The notes beneath the pieces are model-generated. The model was not told the DNA's origin and did not search any database. It saw nothing but the letters and a program-made list of their open reading frames with translations. Of a stretch of 64,000 bases of DNA, positions 1-12,215 are shown in pieces. Numbering within the stretch: the stretch's first letter is position 1; every line of letters begins with the position of its first letter. Source of the DNA: Trichobilharzia regenti. Taxonomy: Eukaryota > Platyhelminthes > Trematoda > Strigeidida > Schistosomatidae. Made by a program: the position numbers and the translations under genes. The stretch lies in NCBI GenBank assembly GCA_944472135.2, contig OX235263.1, positions 14,863,517-14,927,516 of the forward strand. Reading direction: 5' to 3'.

Positions 1-245
1 GTGCATATTCGTTGGATTCTACTGAAGAGGCACCTCACTTACCAAGGCTCTTTTCTACCGAACAGGGCAGAAACTGTAGTAATTAAGATACTGTCCTGTC
101 CAGGTAGGTTTTCTATAAATAGATCTTTTGATTGACCCATCAATTGGTCGTTGACTAAGCAATATGTCTAGGAAAGATAAACAATTATCTTCCTCTTCTA
201 CCAACAGATGTAAGTGATATGCTTGCCATTCTGAACTTCATTCAT
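1..245 (-). mobile_element. Penelope-like element fragment, RT C-terminal part, cut by window edge
   Basis: The reverse complement closely matches 8197-8440 (roughly 90% or more by eye). It encodes the end of a Penelope-like reverse transcriptase, including the motif YRKPTWTGQYFNYYSFCPV. The element must continue beyond base 1. Homology stops near base 245. It is the inverted counterpart of the copy at 6.8-9.4 kb. Confidence 0.75.
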
Positions 246-417
246 TCTATTGAAAATTAATGTGGCAGAACAAGACTTATCACTGATGTTTACAATATCA
301 TCTACATAGATTTTAAATTGTTTCATGGGCACCAAGTAGAATATGTCTAAACTATACGATATAACAACTGTGGTGTACTTAACTTAGACCACTGATTGTG
401 TTAATTTTTGTGCAGGG

Positions 418-420
<3 letters not shown>

Positions 421-492
<72 letters not shown>
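421..492. repeat. (TA)n microsatellite
   Basis: About 36 uninterrupted TA units. The flanks 246-420 and 493-851 are AT-rich, and I recognise nothing coding in them. Confidence 0.95.
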
Positions 493-496
<4 letters not shown>

Positions 497-851
497 ATCA
501 GACTATTGCGTGTTTTGAGTGCATTTACATAGTATTAAAGTGAATATTTTTATCACGTCAAATTTTGACTACATTTCATGTGTTGATTAGATGTAATTGC
601 TCTTGAACCAAAAAAAATCGAAAGCAACTTTAATGATAATAATAAGACCATTTCAGTGAATAAACAGGTTATTGAGTGCACAAGTGCACAAAGTCACTGT
701 TATTATTATTACTATCACTATTATGCTTAGAATTAAAAAAAACACCCGTTATTAAGTAAACAGTAAAAGGCGAATAGTCATGATAAGGCATATACGAAAA
801 ATTGTTTATGAGAATAATCACTTAAGATATTCATATATTAAAAGGAATAGT

Positions 852-1556
852 ATTGTGATGTGAGACCTGGCCATTTGGAGCAGAAGACATGAAACGCCTG
901 ATTAGCTGTCTTCGATCATAGGTGCCTGCGTTCTATCCCCCCGCCGTGTGAAGTGGTATAATATAGTGAGCAATATTGAGGTTAGGCCTCGGTCGAGTTC
1001 TAGGTAAGGAGGGAGAGCAAATCAATCGACGAGGTTGTGAAGTTACATCGACTGAGATGGCTAGGACATGTGTCACGAATGCATGACTAGCCATCGCCTT
1101 CATCGAAGAGCATTGTTAGCTGACACAGGATGAGGCTGGAAAAGAGCTAGCGGCGGTCAAACCAAACACATGACACCAGTCAATGAAATCTACAACAGTT
1201 AGTCTGAGCCAGCCACGTAGGGAGGTTTAGACTTCCTGACTAGTTGGGGTCCTCGGGACGGTAAAAACCAATGGTTGGAAACAATTGGTGATATGGCTGG
1301 ATCAAAATCGTTGCCAATGGTTGGTGCAGATGCATCCATTCCTTGTGACTTATGATCTCCAATGAAACTGTTTTGTTCTTCGTTATTACTCTTCCTTTGT
1401 CTCACACCTCTGCTTACTGTCTCTATTATGCATTTCTTCTACTTTATTCTCTGGCTTTGTGTGCTACATGGAGGGAGTGTGGCGACTTGAACTGCCCCAC
1501 ATATGTGCAAAGTTCTAAGTCGAAAAAAAAAACAGACAGACAGACATTGTGATGTG
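852..1556 (+). mobile_element. RTE-type (SR2-like) LINE, 5'-truncated 3' end with target duplication
   Basis: 863-1545 matches the 3' end of the RTE copy at 57350-59686: the last RT codons, the non-coding tail and the terminal CAGA repeats. An 11-bp direct repeat, ATTGTGATGTG, flanks it at 852-862 and 1546-1556, as expected of target-primed insertion of a truncated LINE. The frame is decayed, so it is a dead copy. Confidence 0.85.
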
Positions 1557-2235
1557 TGCCACTGATAAGATTTATCAGTAGGAAGCATCTTTTCAACTAC
1601 AGGCCAGTGGAACGGATGAAGATGTCAAAGTCAGCCAGTCAAAATCGGAAAGACAAGATACGCCTTCATCAGCCTGAAACCAGTTTGGAAATCTGTACCC
1701 CGTTTCAGCATAAGGAACAAGATTCGCATTTTCAACAGCAATTAAAAAGTCGATCAGTCAGTTCTTCTATACGGGTCAGAAACTTAGCCAGCATATCATA
1801 AAAAACAATTTCCAACAGGCTACTGCAGACTTTTATCAACAGCTGCCTCCTTTCTTGGCCGGCTCCATACTGACGATCAAATAGCCAGAAAGAATTAGTA
1901 AGAAGAAACTCTGGCTGGGAACAAACTAACAAACAATAGCCGGTTGCTCAACAAATATGTAGGAGAAAGTGGAGATGGATTGATTGAGGATACATTGAGG
2001 AGACTGTCGAATGACATCGCATGCCAGGCCCACGCTTGAGTGGAATCCCAATGGGAAGCGACGAGTAATTCGTTCTAGGATGACATGGAGGAGATAGTGT
2101 GAGGAGATGACAGGTTGTGGTCAATTGTAGTCCAAGCTGAAGAGGATGGCAGAAGATAGGACAAAGCGGAGATATGTTGTTGAAGCCCTATGTTCCACTC
2201 GGAACTCAAGGGAATAAGAACAATATAAAGAGACG
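1557..2235 (+). mobile_element. degenerate 3' end of a second RTE-like family
   Basis: From about 1960 to 2235 the plus strand resembles, in decayed form, the region at 5880-6135 read in reverse: the last RT codons and a tail close to CCCTATGTTCC. 1557-1950 has no clear assignment. The following 2236-2650 shows nothing recognisable. Confidence 0.45.
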
Positions 2236-2651
2236 TTCATCGGCATAAAAAAATCAAATAGTATGGAGATACATTCGATGTTAGAGAAAGCAAATAATAA
2301 AGCCTTGCAGAGATACATGAAAGGAACATAAAGAAACACAATATGAAGGCCAGAAGTAGCACAACGCGCAAGGTGTTTTGCAAATGGTGCGCTGAAAATA
2401 AGGTGTACACAATTTGGCTATATAGAGATACCAGAGAGTAAATAAACATTGCTCTACCGGGTCTTTCATCTTCGACCGTTACGATATATCTATTCAAATA
2501 ATGTTATCTATAAATGTATGTAATAACATGCGTAGAAGCCTAAAATACTTAACCAAATATGAATGACTAGAATAGACACTCGTGTATTCCTTATTACGCA
2601 CACAAAGAATGATTTAATCGTGTGATATATTCTCATATCATGGACACAAAA

Positions 2652-3875
2652 AAATATACTTTCCAATAATTTCTCTTCAGGTTCTTACAATTATTAAGTA
2701 TTATAATACTTATCATCGTTACAATAACGACTAGTTAGTGTTATGCGGCGGATACATACTTCTACGCCGAATAATAGATTAGTAGTTATAAAGTGAAAAA
2801 AATGAATAAATATTGTCACATTATATGAATATAGTGTTTTTAATGTCACTATAAGGAGTCATAAATAAACTACTGAAAAAAAATGAATAGTAGTAGTATT
2901 TGTATGACAAACGTGATGGACTGATTTTAATTATAAATTATTGCGAGACCATAATGGTGGTAATTAGTCATAATAGACCTCCGTCCTCCTTCATGGTTGT
3001 GAGACTGTCCTTGATAATAGGCGCCTGCGTTCTAATATCCCATGTGAAGTAGTATAATGAGACGAGCAATACTGACGTTAGGCTTCGGTCGAGTGCTAGG
3101 TGTGGAGGCGAAAACAAACGACGAGGCTATGAAGCTATATCGACTGAGGTGGTTAGGACATGTCTTAAAAATGCATGCGTAGCCATCGCCTTCATCGACA
3201 ACGGGCAATGTCAGCTGACCCAGGATCGGTGCGGTTGAAAAACAGCCAGTGATGGTCAAACCAAAGCATGGCTTTATCAGTCAATGAAATCCACAACAGT
3301 TAGTTTAAGCCATAGTTTAAGCTTCCATATTACTATTCCTTTTGTCTCATATCTCTGTCTAATGTCTCTCTATTTTGCATTTCTTCTACTTTCTTCTCTT
3401 GCTTTGTGTGCTACAACATGAAGGGAGTGTGGCGGCTTGAACTGGTGCACATCAATTCAAAGTTCTATGTTGAAAATAGACAGACAGTCATAACAGATTC
3501 ATACAATGTTGTGGGGATGAAAAATTGACAAGTAAGTTCAAGGTATTTAAAGTATTAAGTGAGTGAGTGGCTGGCTAGTTAGTACACAGGGCAATATGCA
3601 TTAAAGAGGAGATAGTGTGATTGTGGTGAATAATTCATCATGAAATAACCAACCAATATGTGAAATGAAATAGGTGGAGGCATGCATTAAGACAAAGAGA
3701 GATAATATCATTACTAATAAGTGCGAATAGTGTTGATGGAAAATTCTATTGTACTGAAATAATGCTAGAATGAAGGATATAAATTATAACCAATAATAAT
3801 TATTATAAGCATACAATAATAAGTATATTTTATAATTGTAATAGCCTGAAGAGAAATTATTAGGAATACTCTCCG
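2652..3875. mobile_element. DNA transposon-like element with terminal inverted repeats, interrupted by an RTE fragment
   Basis: The left end (2652-2770) and right end (about 3825-3875) are inverted relative to each other. The interior matches the more intact copy at 15525-16225 on both sides of the RTE insertion. The right terminal repeat is shortened. No transposase frame is visible, so this looks non-autonomous. 3876-4135 holds nothing recognisable. Confidence 0.55.
2966..3497 (+). mobile_element. RTE 3' fragment inserted in the inverted-repeat element
   Basis: 2978-3485 matches the end of the RTE family at 59031-59686. It is bracketed by AGTCATAATAGA at 2966-2977 and AGTCATAACAGA at 3486-3497, a 12-bp target duplication with one change. 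The host element continues on both sides, which fixes the order of events. Confidence 0.8.
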
Positions 3876-4131
3876 TTTACGCTGATTTTTAAACAGAAAG
3901 AGTCAGAGGAAATAAATACTGTGTGTGCGTTGGTGTTCCGGGTTTGATTCCAGATCAAAGTACACCCAAGAACCCTTGACCTTCAGCGTAGTAAGTTTGG
4001 AAAAATAAGTACACGAGGCTACATACCTACCCAGTGAAAGCAACACTACCACTACTGAAATTTCAAAGCTTAGGCTTAAGGACCTATGTTCTAATCAGCA
4101 CGCCAAAGAATGAAAAACGAATGCAGATATA

Positions 4132-4136
<5 letters not shown>

Positions 4137-4186
<50 letters not shown>
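4137..4186. repeat. (TA)n microsatellite
   Basis: About 25 TA units lie just before the SINE at 4272. Confidence 0.95.
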
Positions 4187-4188
<2 letters not shown>

Positions 4189-4271
4189 AATGAGTCATAT
4201 ATTGCTTAGAGTAGGAATTGCTAAAATCTCCAATTATAAAGAAAAGGTAATTGGATGGAGGGTTACATCAT

Positions 4272-4610
4272 AAGCTGACATCAGTTAGAGAACCACTGGA
4301 AAACCAGCTGGGAATACTGGACAACTGTTTCGTCACACGAGTTCTGGACTCTTCAGAAGTACGCACCCACCAGGGTTCTGTTTACAAGGCAAGCTCGTAG
4401 ACCATTGAGCCACTGGGACCCGATCCAATGGCCCATGAATTCTAACTTATGCCAATTCACGACCATTTCACAATGTCTTCTTCGATGAGTTACTGCCTCA
4501 TTTTCAACCAGGTGTACCTTACTGATCACGGCTTCCCACTAGAACACCAGGTCACTGTTTGAATAGGGCCAGTCGCTAGCGAAGGAAGTGGCCTTTCATC
4601 GAACACTAGA
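4272..4610 (-). mobile_element. tRNA-derived SINE family 1, degenerate copy
   Basis: Matches the SINE consensus seen at 37220 and 56450. On the minus strand it has the head region, a tRNA-like body and a ribozyme-like segment. The ribozyme segment is damaged: stem II and stem I carry several changes. 4611-5335 beyond it holds no recognised feature. Confidence 0.7.
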
Positions 4611-5336
4611 GTTAAAGATTAATTTTAGTAGGGCTTTCTCAAACAGTACTGATATCAGAGACAAACAGCATAAAACCCACTTCATATTAGCTAATAGAAC
4701 GATTCTTACACAATGTACTTCTGACATTTCTGCTGTGGGACAATGATTTAACCTTCGTTTTAACATGGTTATCTGGTAACAGGACTGTAACAGAACATCC
4801 GCTGCGTCAGACATCAAAAAGATATTACCAGTTATATGGTTATAAGTTCTCAGACCGTAGGTGTTACGAACTTACTGGCATAATTTGAGCGACGAGTCAG
4901 ATTGATTCATTATAAATTATTTAAATTAATCCCAGCGTGTTTAAAAAGTAATTGATACAGTTATTTTCTTGAATTCACAATATTTACCCATATTTATAGT
5001 TTCGGATAGGTTTCTTCTGTCACCTCTGAAGAATCCCGAACTAGGATGGGATTGATTGATTTTCAGGCTGTTAACTGTTTGTGACGCAATCTATACTAGG
5101 AATTTAACCATTCGTTTTTTTAAATACAGAGGGTTATAAGTACCCAGACCGTAGATGTGTTATGAATTTTCTGGAATAATTTGAGCCCTGCGTGAGTTTT
5201 TCTACAAACGCACTGGAATTATTTTAGGCAGTTTATAAATATGAAGAGAGGGAGGGGGGGCGGGGGGTTCACAGTTAAAGAATCGTGTTCTGTCTTTCGT
5301 TAGGCAAACAATAGTAATCACATTTACTAATAATGA

Positions 5337-5524
5337 AATCTTCAAGTATTGGTTTTGTAGGGATTTTTTTTGTTGTTGATTGGAAGGAGGATTTCGTTCA
5401 AGAGTTGACATCAGTTAGAGAACCACTGGAAAAACAACTGGGAGTACTGGACAGCTCACAGCTCATGATGAAATCTTCCATCCAATCAAACTAAAAATCC
5501 CTACAAAATCAATACTTGAAAAGG
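5337..5524. repeat. inverted pair of SINE family 1 tails
   Basis: The SINE tail appears at 5339-5400 in one direction and at 5461-5522 in the other. A piece of the SINE end, including the ACTGGACAGCT segment, sits between them. 5525-5870 holds nothing clear. Confidence 0.55.
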
Positions 5525-5879
5525 TAAATCACTTCTGGAGTAACTATATCTCATTTATTTTGGATAATAACTGAAGTGATTACTGTGTAAGTTCGCGGGA
5601 AACGGTTGTTGCTCATGCTGTTGTTGTTGTTGACTAATGTACCCTCTTCTCTCTATCTTTCTAATATTTATTCAAAATATATAAACAGATTAGTGCACAT
5701 TATTGCATCAAAGTAAATAGAATTTAACGATTTAGAAAAAAATATACAAATATACTAGATAGCCCAGTTTTCCTACAGTTACACTTAGTATCCACAATAA
5801 CCATCGAATCTATTTCATTTCCGTTGATATAATTGCGCTGGAGAAGACAGCTAGCTTCCTGTTGATTGCCTCAAACCAT

Positions 5880-6140
5880 TATTATTATTGTATCCTTTAG
5901 TTCCTAGAGGAACATAGGGCTTCAGCTGCGCACCTCCATTGCCTTCGGTTTTCTGACAACTTTTTCACCCTGCTCCAGGTCTGTCCACATGCTTTCATCT
6001 CCTCCTCGCATGACCTCCTCCAAGTCACCCTTGGACGACCGACTCGCCGCCTCCCTTTCGGGTTCCACTCGAGGGCTTGTCTAGTGATGTCACTTGATGG
6101 TTTCCTCAGCGTATGGCCAATCCATCTCTATTTCTTCCTG
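5880..6140 (-). mobile_element. RTE-like LINE, family 2, RT C-terminus
   Basis: The minus strand reads through an uninterrupted frame containing GRRRVGRPRVTWRRSCEEEM and, near the end, RRQWRCAAEALCSSRN followed by a stop. This is the typical extreme C-terminus of RTE-like LINE polyproteins. The upstream RT domain is missing. Confidence 0.75.
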
Positions 6141-6259
6141 CCTATGCCTCCAACCATTCAATATCAACAATGTTAAGTGAGCCTGGAAGTCCTAAATTAA
6201 TGTGTCCTTCCATTAATAGTATATAATGATAGTGAAAAATATGAAAAATGTTGGTTTGC

Positions 6260-6480
6260 AGGGATTTGACTCATTAGAAGTTTGAACACAAGAACCATTG
6301 GAAATCCTGGTAGTACTGGACAGCCCTTTCGCTCTTATTGGAGACTCTTCATCAAAGTGCATCTCACTGGGGTTCGAATTCAGGACATTCCGGTTATTAG
6401 GCAGGTTTGTAGACCAGCTGATGTCAACTCGTTATCAAATAATATGAAGACTCTTCATAACTTCCAGCCTGAACCACCGC
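6260..6480 (-). mobile_element. SINE family 1, highly diverged
   Basis: Recognisable landmarks in order are the AACCATTGGAAA and GTACTGGACAG segments and a box B-like GGTTCGAATTC. The rest is eroded. It lies just upstream of the Penelope copy. Confidence 0.5.
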
Positions 6481-6640
6481 ACGTCATAGTTAGAGAGTAG
6501 AATATGAATTAAACATTAATTATTTGACTAACAATCAGATGCTAATCAACACAAGGAAGGATTTAGAACATCTTTCAGATATAATCTAATCCAAAGTGTT
6601 TTCATCAATACCCTCGTCTAGTGAAACAATGTCTAAATAT

Positions 6641-6725
6641 AAAACAATTAGTTCCCTTTATAAATTTAGACAAATTATGTCTCCTTATTGGTTTGTCTAA
6701 ATTCATAAAGGGAAGTAATTGTTTT
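6641..6725. repeat. long near-perfect hairpin upstream of the Penelope copy
   Basis: Arms 6641-6674 and 6692-6725 are complementary over 34 positions with two differences, one of them a G-U type pair. The loop is 17 nt. The inner part recurs at 9356-9398 on the other side of the Penelope sequence. Confidence 0.85.
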
Positions 6726-6819
6726 AAAATTTTTAAAGAGAAGGCTCCCTCCACATACTATCACAGGGTTAAATGAATTTGTTAACCTTTGGTGTAAAAT
6801 TATCGTCGAGTGTAACACG

Positions 6820-9350
6820 TTGGAATTTTATGAATTATGTATTAAAAATCATTCTTTCCAGAAGCAATTTTATAAAACTTTGAAATTCAGTAAATTACAA
6901 CCAAATATCCCTAATCGTGTTCGTCTTACAAAGTCACATATCGAAAATGTTAGAAAAACGTTACAAGGACTACTTGTTCTTCATACAGATGCGCCACTCA
7001 CTTTATCTGAATTATTAATAATATGTCATATAAAATTCCTTCAGTTTTGTAAAGATGTTACTCAGAAAACAAAGAAGAATATACAAAATAGGTTGAAGAG
7101 TTCAACTGATGATTGAAACCGCGTAAATGTCTTTCCGGTGAATCCTCATAAGTATGTTATAAATCCTTCTGATATTACTCTATCTACTCATCAGAAAGAA
7201 GCTTTATCCCTTAGACTTAAATTTTGTGTTCCTCGCATGCAATTTACGGATTTAGCTATCCATGATGAGTTTGAAAACTTATATGACCAATTCAAACCTC
7301 TTGCGGCAACATCCGATGAAGATCGGCGTTGATTTAAAGCCGAGATGGTGGATATAGCTCACCAGTTTTTAAACAACAACCCCAAGGAAAAAAGTATTTT
7401 AAATTCACAGCATTTCAAAGCCTTGAAAGAGCTACGGGAAAATTCTGGAGTCGTCATCATGAATAAAAGTGACTACAAATCTAAAATGATATCTACTCTT
7501 AATGATAAAAGCAAATTTAGCCATGATCCCTCCTCAGAAGATATTCAGTTGTTGCAGGGCACAGTGACAGATAATCTACTGAAGCTTCATGGCCTAAATG
7601 CTATAAGTAAAGATAAATTTGACTCTTTAAAACCATCAGAATGTAAATTCCCGCATATGTATGGGTTGCCAGAAATACATAAACCCAATAATCCTCTACG
7701 TCCTATATTGTCAATGTGCAAATCCCCAAAGCATAAACTTGCTAAATGTTTAGTAGAATTATTGCATCCAGTCAAAACACAATTCTGTAAGTATGTGTTG
7801 AAAAATACATTTGAATTAGTTGATTTTCTTGACGATATTAATATTATGCATAAGAATATGTACTCTTTTGATGTAAACTCGTTATTTACTAATGTCCCTT
7901 TGCTCAAAATTATTATTTCATCCCGTTCCCTATATCTTATTTGAGGGATTTATTACTTCTATGTACTAACAATGTTAGGTTTACATTTGAAGGCGATAGT
8001 TTCCGTCAGGTTGATGGTGTTGCAATGGGAAGTCCGTCAGGGCCCCTTTCAGCAGGTATTTATATGTCGTACATTGAGAATTTACCGTAGGATTTAATCG
8101 AAAATGTGCCACTTTATAGAAGGCATGTAGATGATATTGTAATCATCAATGATAAGTCTTGTTCTACCACCTCAATTTTAAATCGAATGATGAATAGAGT
8201 TCAGAATAGCAGTATATCACTTACATACATCTGTTTGTAGAAGAGGAAGATAATTGTTTATCTTTCCTAGACATAGTGCTTCGTCAACGAACAATTGATG
8301 GGTCAATCAAAAGATCTATTTATAGAAAACCTACCTGGACAGGACAGTATTTTAATTACTACAGTTTCTGCCCTGTTCGATAGAAAAGAGCCTTGGTAAG
8401 TGAAGTGCCTCTTCAGTAGAATCCAACGAATATGCACTGAAGACAGACAGACTTGATGATGAGGAAGAAAGAAAGTTGACACAAACTCTGGTTGATGACA
8501 ACAATTATCCAGACAAGTTCATCAGGAGATGATATAAAGTAGTCAGGGGAACACCAAGACCCACATTTCAACTCGCCCCTATGAAAGAAGTGTACATGAA
8601 GCTACCCCAAATGGGTGGGTGATCATAGCAGCTTGATAACTAGACAAAGGCTGAACGCTGCTGTGGTTAAAAAGACTTTTGATGCAGCTAATATCGTAAT
8701 AATTGAGAATGTGAAGCCAATGTATCCATCCATCTAAGCCCTTTGAACCTGGGAAAAATGATGTGACATCCCACTGGATTTACCAATTTGAGTGTACGTG
8801 TGGAAACACATACATTGGGAGGACTCATCGATCTCTCCAAGTAAGGCCTGGCTTCAGAGCATATTCCTAAATAGCTCCAGGAGCAAATAGAATCTTCATA
8901 ACCTATTAACGGTGAGAACAGGAGGCCTAGCTCCTAGCTCTTTGATTGCGAAACATATTGTAGAGGCAGAGCATAAAATTGACGTTGACACATCTCTTAA
9001 GCCTATCTGTAAAACGTGTTCGGGGTGTTATCCTAAAGTATGTGGAAGCCCTAGGTAGGAATTAGAAAGTTTAAACCACCTTAAAGCGTTCAAAGCAACA
9101 ATTCGTCATCACACTAAACTTTGTTTTGACATCAGCCACGGTAGATGTACTATTACCTCACTTATTCGACTTAGTGGTCTTCATTGTTATTTTGGCCTTC
9201 AATATGTCCTTTTGACTTGACCTAAGTGGTCTATTATCTCACCTATCACCTCTATTAATTTCATATATATGTACTCATATGACAAGTCCGTGTGTGATGG
9301 ATCAGATTGTTCGAAATGTGTTTTGGGCGCAAATACATTACACACACACA
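6820..9350 (+). mobile_element. Penelope-like retroelement, near full-length coding part, inactivated
   Basis: One frame runs from 6820 to 7944 with two in-frame TGA stops (7114-7116 and 7330-7332). It encodes the N-terminal region and the start of the RT, with MYGLPEIHKPNNPLRPILSM and MYSFDVNSLFTNVPL. After a frameshift near 7910 it continues with VDGVAMGSPSGPLSA and the catalytic box RHVDD. The RT ends near 8440. A GIY-YIG endonuclease segment follows at about 8780-8870 (YQFECTCGNTYIGRTHRSL), then a decayed tail. The order RT then GIY-YIG is diagnostic of Penelope-like elements. The multiple stops and shifts mean no functional protein can be made. Confidence 0.85.
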
Positions 9351-9355
9351 CGATT

Positions 9356-9408
9356 TAGACAAACGACGTCTTCTTATTGGTTTGTCAAATGTCTAAATAA
9401 TTAAATTA
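9356..9408. repeat. palindromic repeat downstream of the Penelope copy
   Basis: Outer arms ATTTAGAC/GTCTAAAT surround an inner GACAAA/TTTGTC pair. The core shares about 35 positions with the hairpin at 6660-6705, so related palindromes lie on both sides of the Penelope copy. Confidence 0.65.
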
Positions 9409-9459
9409 TTAATTTATCGAGATTTGGTTGATTTCATTATGAACCGATATGATATAGAA

Positions 9460-9645
9460 AATCATGTGAGAATCAATGAGTACTGGACAGTTTAATTTGT
9501 AAATCTACAAAAGTACACATACTCATAACCCCATCACGGTTCGAATCCATGACTTTCAGGATATATGAACTGAACACGTAACCATTCAGCCTGTGAAGCG
9601 GAGTTCACTGAGCCAGCTCGCTCATATATAACTGAATAGTTTCTT
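9460..9645 (-). mobile_element. SINE family 1, highly diverged
   Basis: GTACTGGACAG-like and CGGTTCGAATCC-like landmarks occur in the family order. The copy is strongly eroded. 9646-10070 holds nothing recognisable. Confidence 0.45.
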
Positions 9646-10077
9646 TAAAAATATATCAGTTTTATAAATTAAAACATAAGCCCAACCTCCACCCTGTATC
9701 ATGGGTTTACTGCATACAAACTAATTGTTTCACTCGTGTGTCTAAATTCTCTAACAAATTATCAGTTGTTAAGACATATAATGCTATGATTATAAACCAA
9801 GTAAAACTTTAAAAAAATACACACAAGGAGAATGGCAGAGATCCAAAGATTCTGAAACGATATTTTATTATCATGTTTGTAATACGATCATATTTCTCAC
9901 ATGTTTCTCTCACAATGTGAATTCTATCAAACAATTTATAACAAATCTGTGTAATCAAGAGAATAAAAGATACATTCAGTGTCGCCTGATTGCCTCTAAT
10001 TGAAAAAAGAATCGCGAGTCTTTTGAAAAAATGTCATACGCTTATATATATTCTAAAATTCACGAATATAAGTTGTA

Positions 10078-11045
10078 ATGGAGACAACATTTATTTACTC
10101 AAACGATTTTCTCATCGACTTTCAACTGCAATTTGTAAAGAAAATACAAAATACACATTTCTGCCATAATGTGAATAATTTGTACTACACACACATCAGT
10201 AAAAGTCTATCCATGTGCATCCATCAGTTCACCTGCTGCTCTTGTGGAGCAAGGTACATTGGCAGTAGTCAGAGGACGCGACTTTCCATACGGATATGAG
10301 AACATATTCCAGCAGCATGGTTTTACAAGGGAGAATGGAAGTGTGTGAAAAGCTATATATTCTAGAACACTTGATCGACTCCTGTCACTCGGTCAATCCT
10401 GACCATAATTTTAGGATTATATAGAGAATCTATGCTAACTTACTGGCCGCGTTTTCTTCGCTACAGACTTCTAAAGACAACGGAGGCCTTGGCAATTCAC
10501 GACTTTAAGCCAGACACACCTTTGTGTACAAAAGAAGAACGTAGAATCCCTACTTCTGCCTTGGCCGTAGAAGGATAGGTATTTATTTACTTTGTTTATT
10601 TAGTTATTCTATGTACTTTTCCCTTATTACTACTATTCTCACTCTGAATCTTTTCCACTTGACATTTTAAACCCAAAATTATTAATTTTTATATTTTATT
10701 TATACAATATTGAATTCTATCTTATCAGATTTCACACCATGTTATGTAACATTTTATATTCGTCTACTAATCTTATAATTATGTACCCCTTTCCAAAATC
10801 TATACACCTTATGTATTATTGTATATATGACATCAATTATTTTGCCACTTGACACTGAACTATGAGTATAATCACAAATATTTTAATTGCATTTCATAAT
10901 ACTATTATTATTATTTCATGTATTCACACATTTGATTCAATCCCCTCACCGGATATAATTTCATTTAAAAAAACCATATATATATGATTGTACAGCTTGA
11001 TAATAAATTCGTTGTTGAAAAGAGTCTCTACGCTGAATATTGTGT
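10078..11045 (+). mobile_element. Penelope-like element 3' end: GIY-YIG domain and tail
   Basis: 10078-10299 encodes an endonuclease segment with HQFTCCSCGARYIGSSQRT, followed by a stop. From about 10580 the sequence is AT-rich tail. The stretch about 10860-11045 matches 55690-55925 in reverse, which identifies a shared 3' end. The RT part is absent. 11046-11840 holds no recognised feature. Confidence 0.75.
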
Positions 11046-11844
11046 CCTTAATGCGACAGTGGGAATTATGAAATTATTGAAAAAAAGTCTATCTACCTCA
11101 GACCATCTCAGATTGACAACACACCGTCAGTTAACAAACCACTGTCTGTTCACCTTGTAATTTTCTATGATGAAGGTTGACAGCAGGAGAAGACCTAGTT
11201 GAGCACAGTTGGTGTATGGAGGCAACTTACTATTCATTCACGTGACAAAGCTGAGTATTACCCCCTGATGATCGTCGCAGTAAATTATGATGAACTTGTT
11301 AGTAGCAAATGGGATGTCTAGTAACTCAACTGGCACGTTACAGGACTAGTATTTTTGTGGGAATTTACTGGGGTTTGAATTCTGAATTGACCTAGATCTT
11401 AATTTCACCCATAACTTAACAAACAATCAAAAACTACTCTAGATAATCTCTGTTTCGAGTGAAATTCTAAAAAATTGTTAAAAGGAGTATAGGAAGAGAA
11501 AAGAAGTGATATTACGTAAGAAGTGGGAATATTTCGCCAGTATTTATCATGTTCATTATTTAACATTAATCGGATTCAGACCAGAAGGGAAGAAGTGATT
11601 AAACAACCTTCTTCTTCTCCTGTAAATAAAGTTATAGTTGCTTCTCTGTTTCGACAACTTAATCCTTAGCAATACAAATAAGACACAGTTATGTATTGAT
11701 TTAGACAGGTTATTTGTGACTTATGGATAACTTAAAAATAAGAGATTTTTTAAGGATAAGATGATCAGTCTCAACCAAATGTATCGGTTATTACACTTCC
11801 TATAGCTCTACTTTCACTCTTTTGTAACCATGTAGGGTACTGTA

Positions 11845-12215
11845 CTTGTCTGTTTGTTTTTGACATAGAACTCTGCACCGATTTGCAGCAGTTCAAGTCG
11901 TCACATTCTCTTCATGTAGCACACAAAACAACAGAAGAAAGTAGGAGAAATGCAAAATAGAGAGACAGTAGACAGAGATATGAGACAAAAGGAATAGTAA
12001 TATGGAAGAACAATATAATTTCATTGGAAATCATAAGTCAAAAGGAGTGGATGCATCTGTGCTAGCCATTGAGAACGATTTTGAGCCATATCACCACCAA
12101 TTGTCTCCAGCCTTCATTGGTTTTTAACGTCGCAAGGACCCCAACTAGTCAGGAAGTCTACACCTTCCTACGTGGCTGACTGACTTAAACTAACTGTTGT
12201 GGATTTTACTGTATC
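11845..12215 (-). mobile_element. RTE (SR2-like) LINE 3' end
   Basis: The reverse complement matches 59340-59686, including the terminal tail. TACTGTA occurs at both edges and may be a short target duplication. 12216-13125 beyond it is AT-rich with no recognised gene or repeat apart from a short CA run near 12273. Confidence 0.7.

Noticed and set aside
4034..4273. open frame containing repeated IY residues
   Set aside because: It is a translation of the (TA)n microsatellite.
10990..11040. possible hammerhead in the Penelope tail (TTGATAA ... GAAA ... GTC)
   Set aside because: Stem II is not convincing and the spacing does not fit the core. The related copy at 55690 does not improve it.
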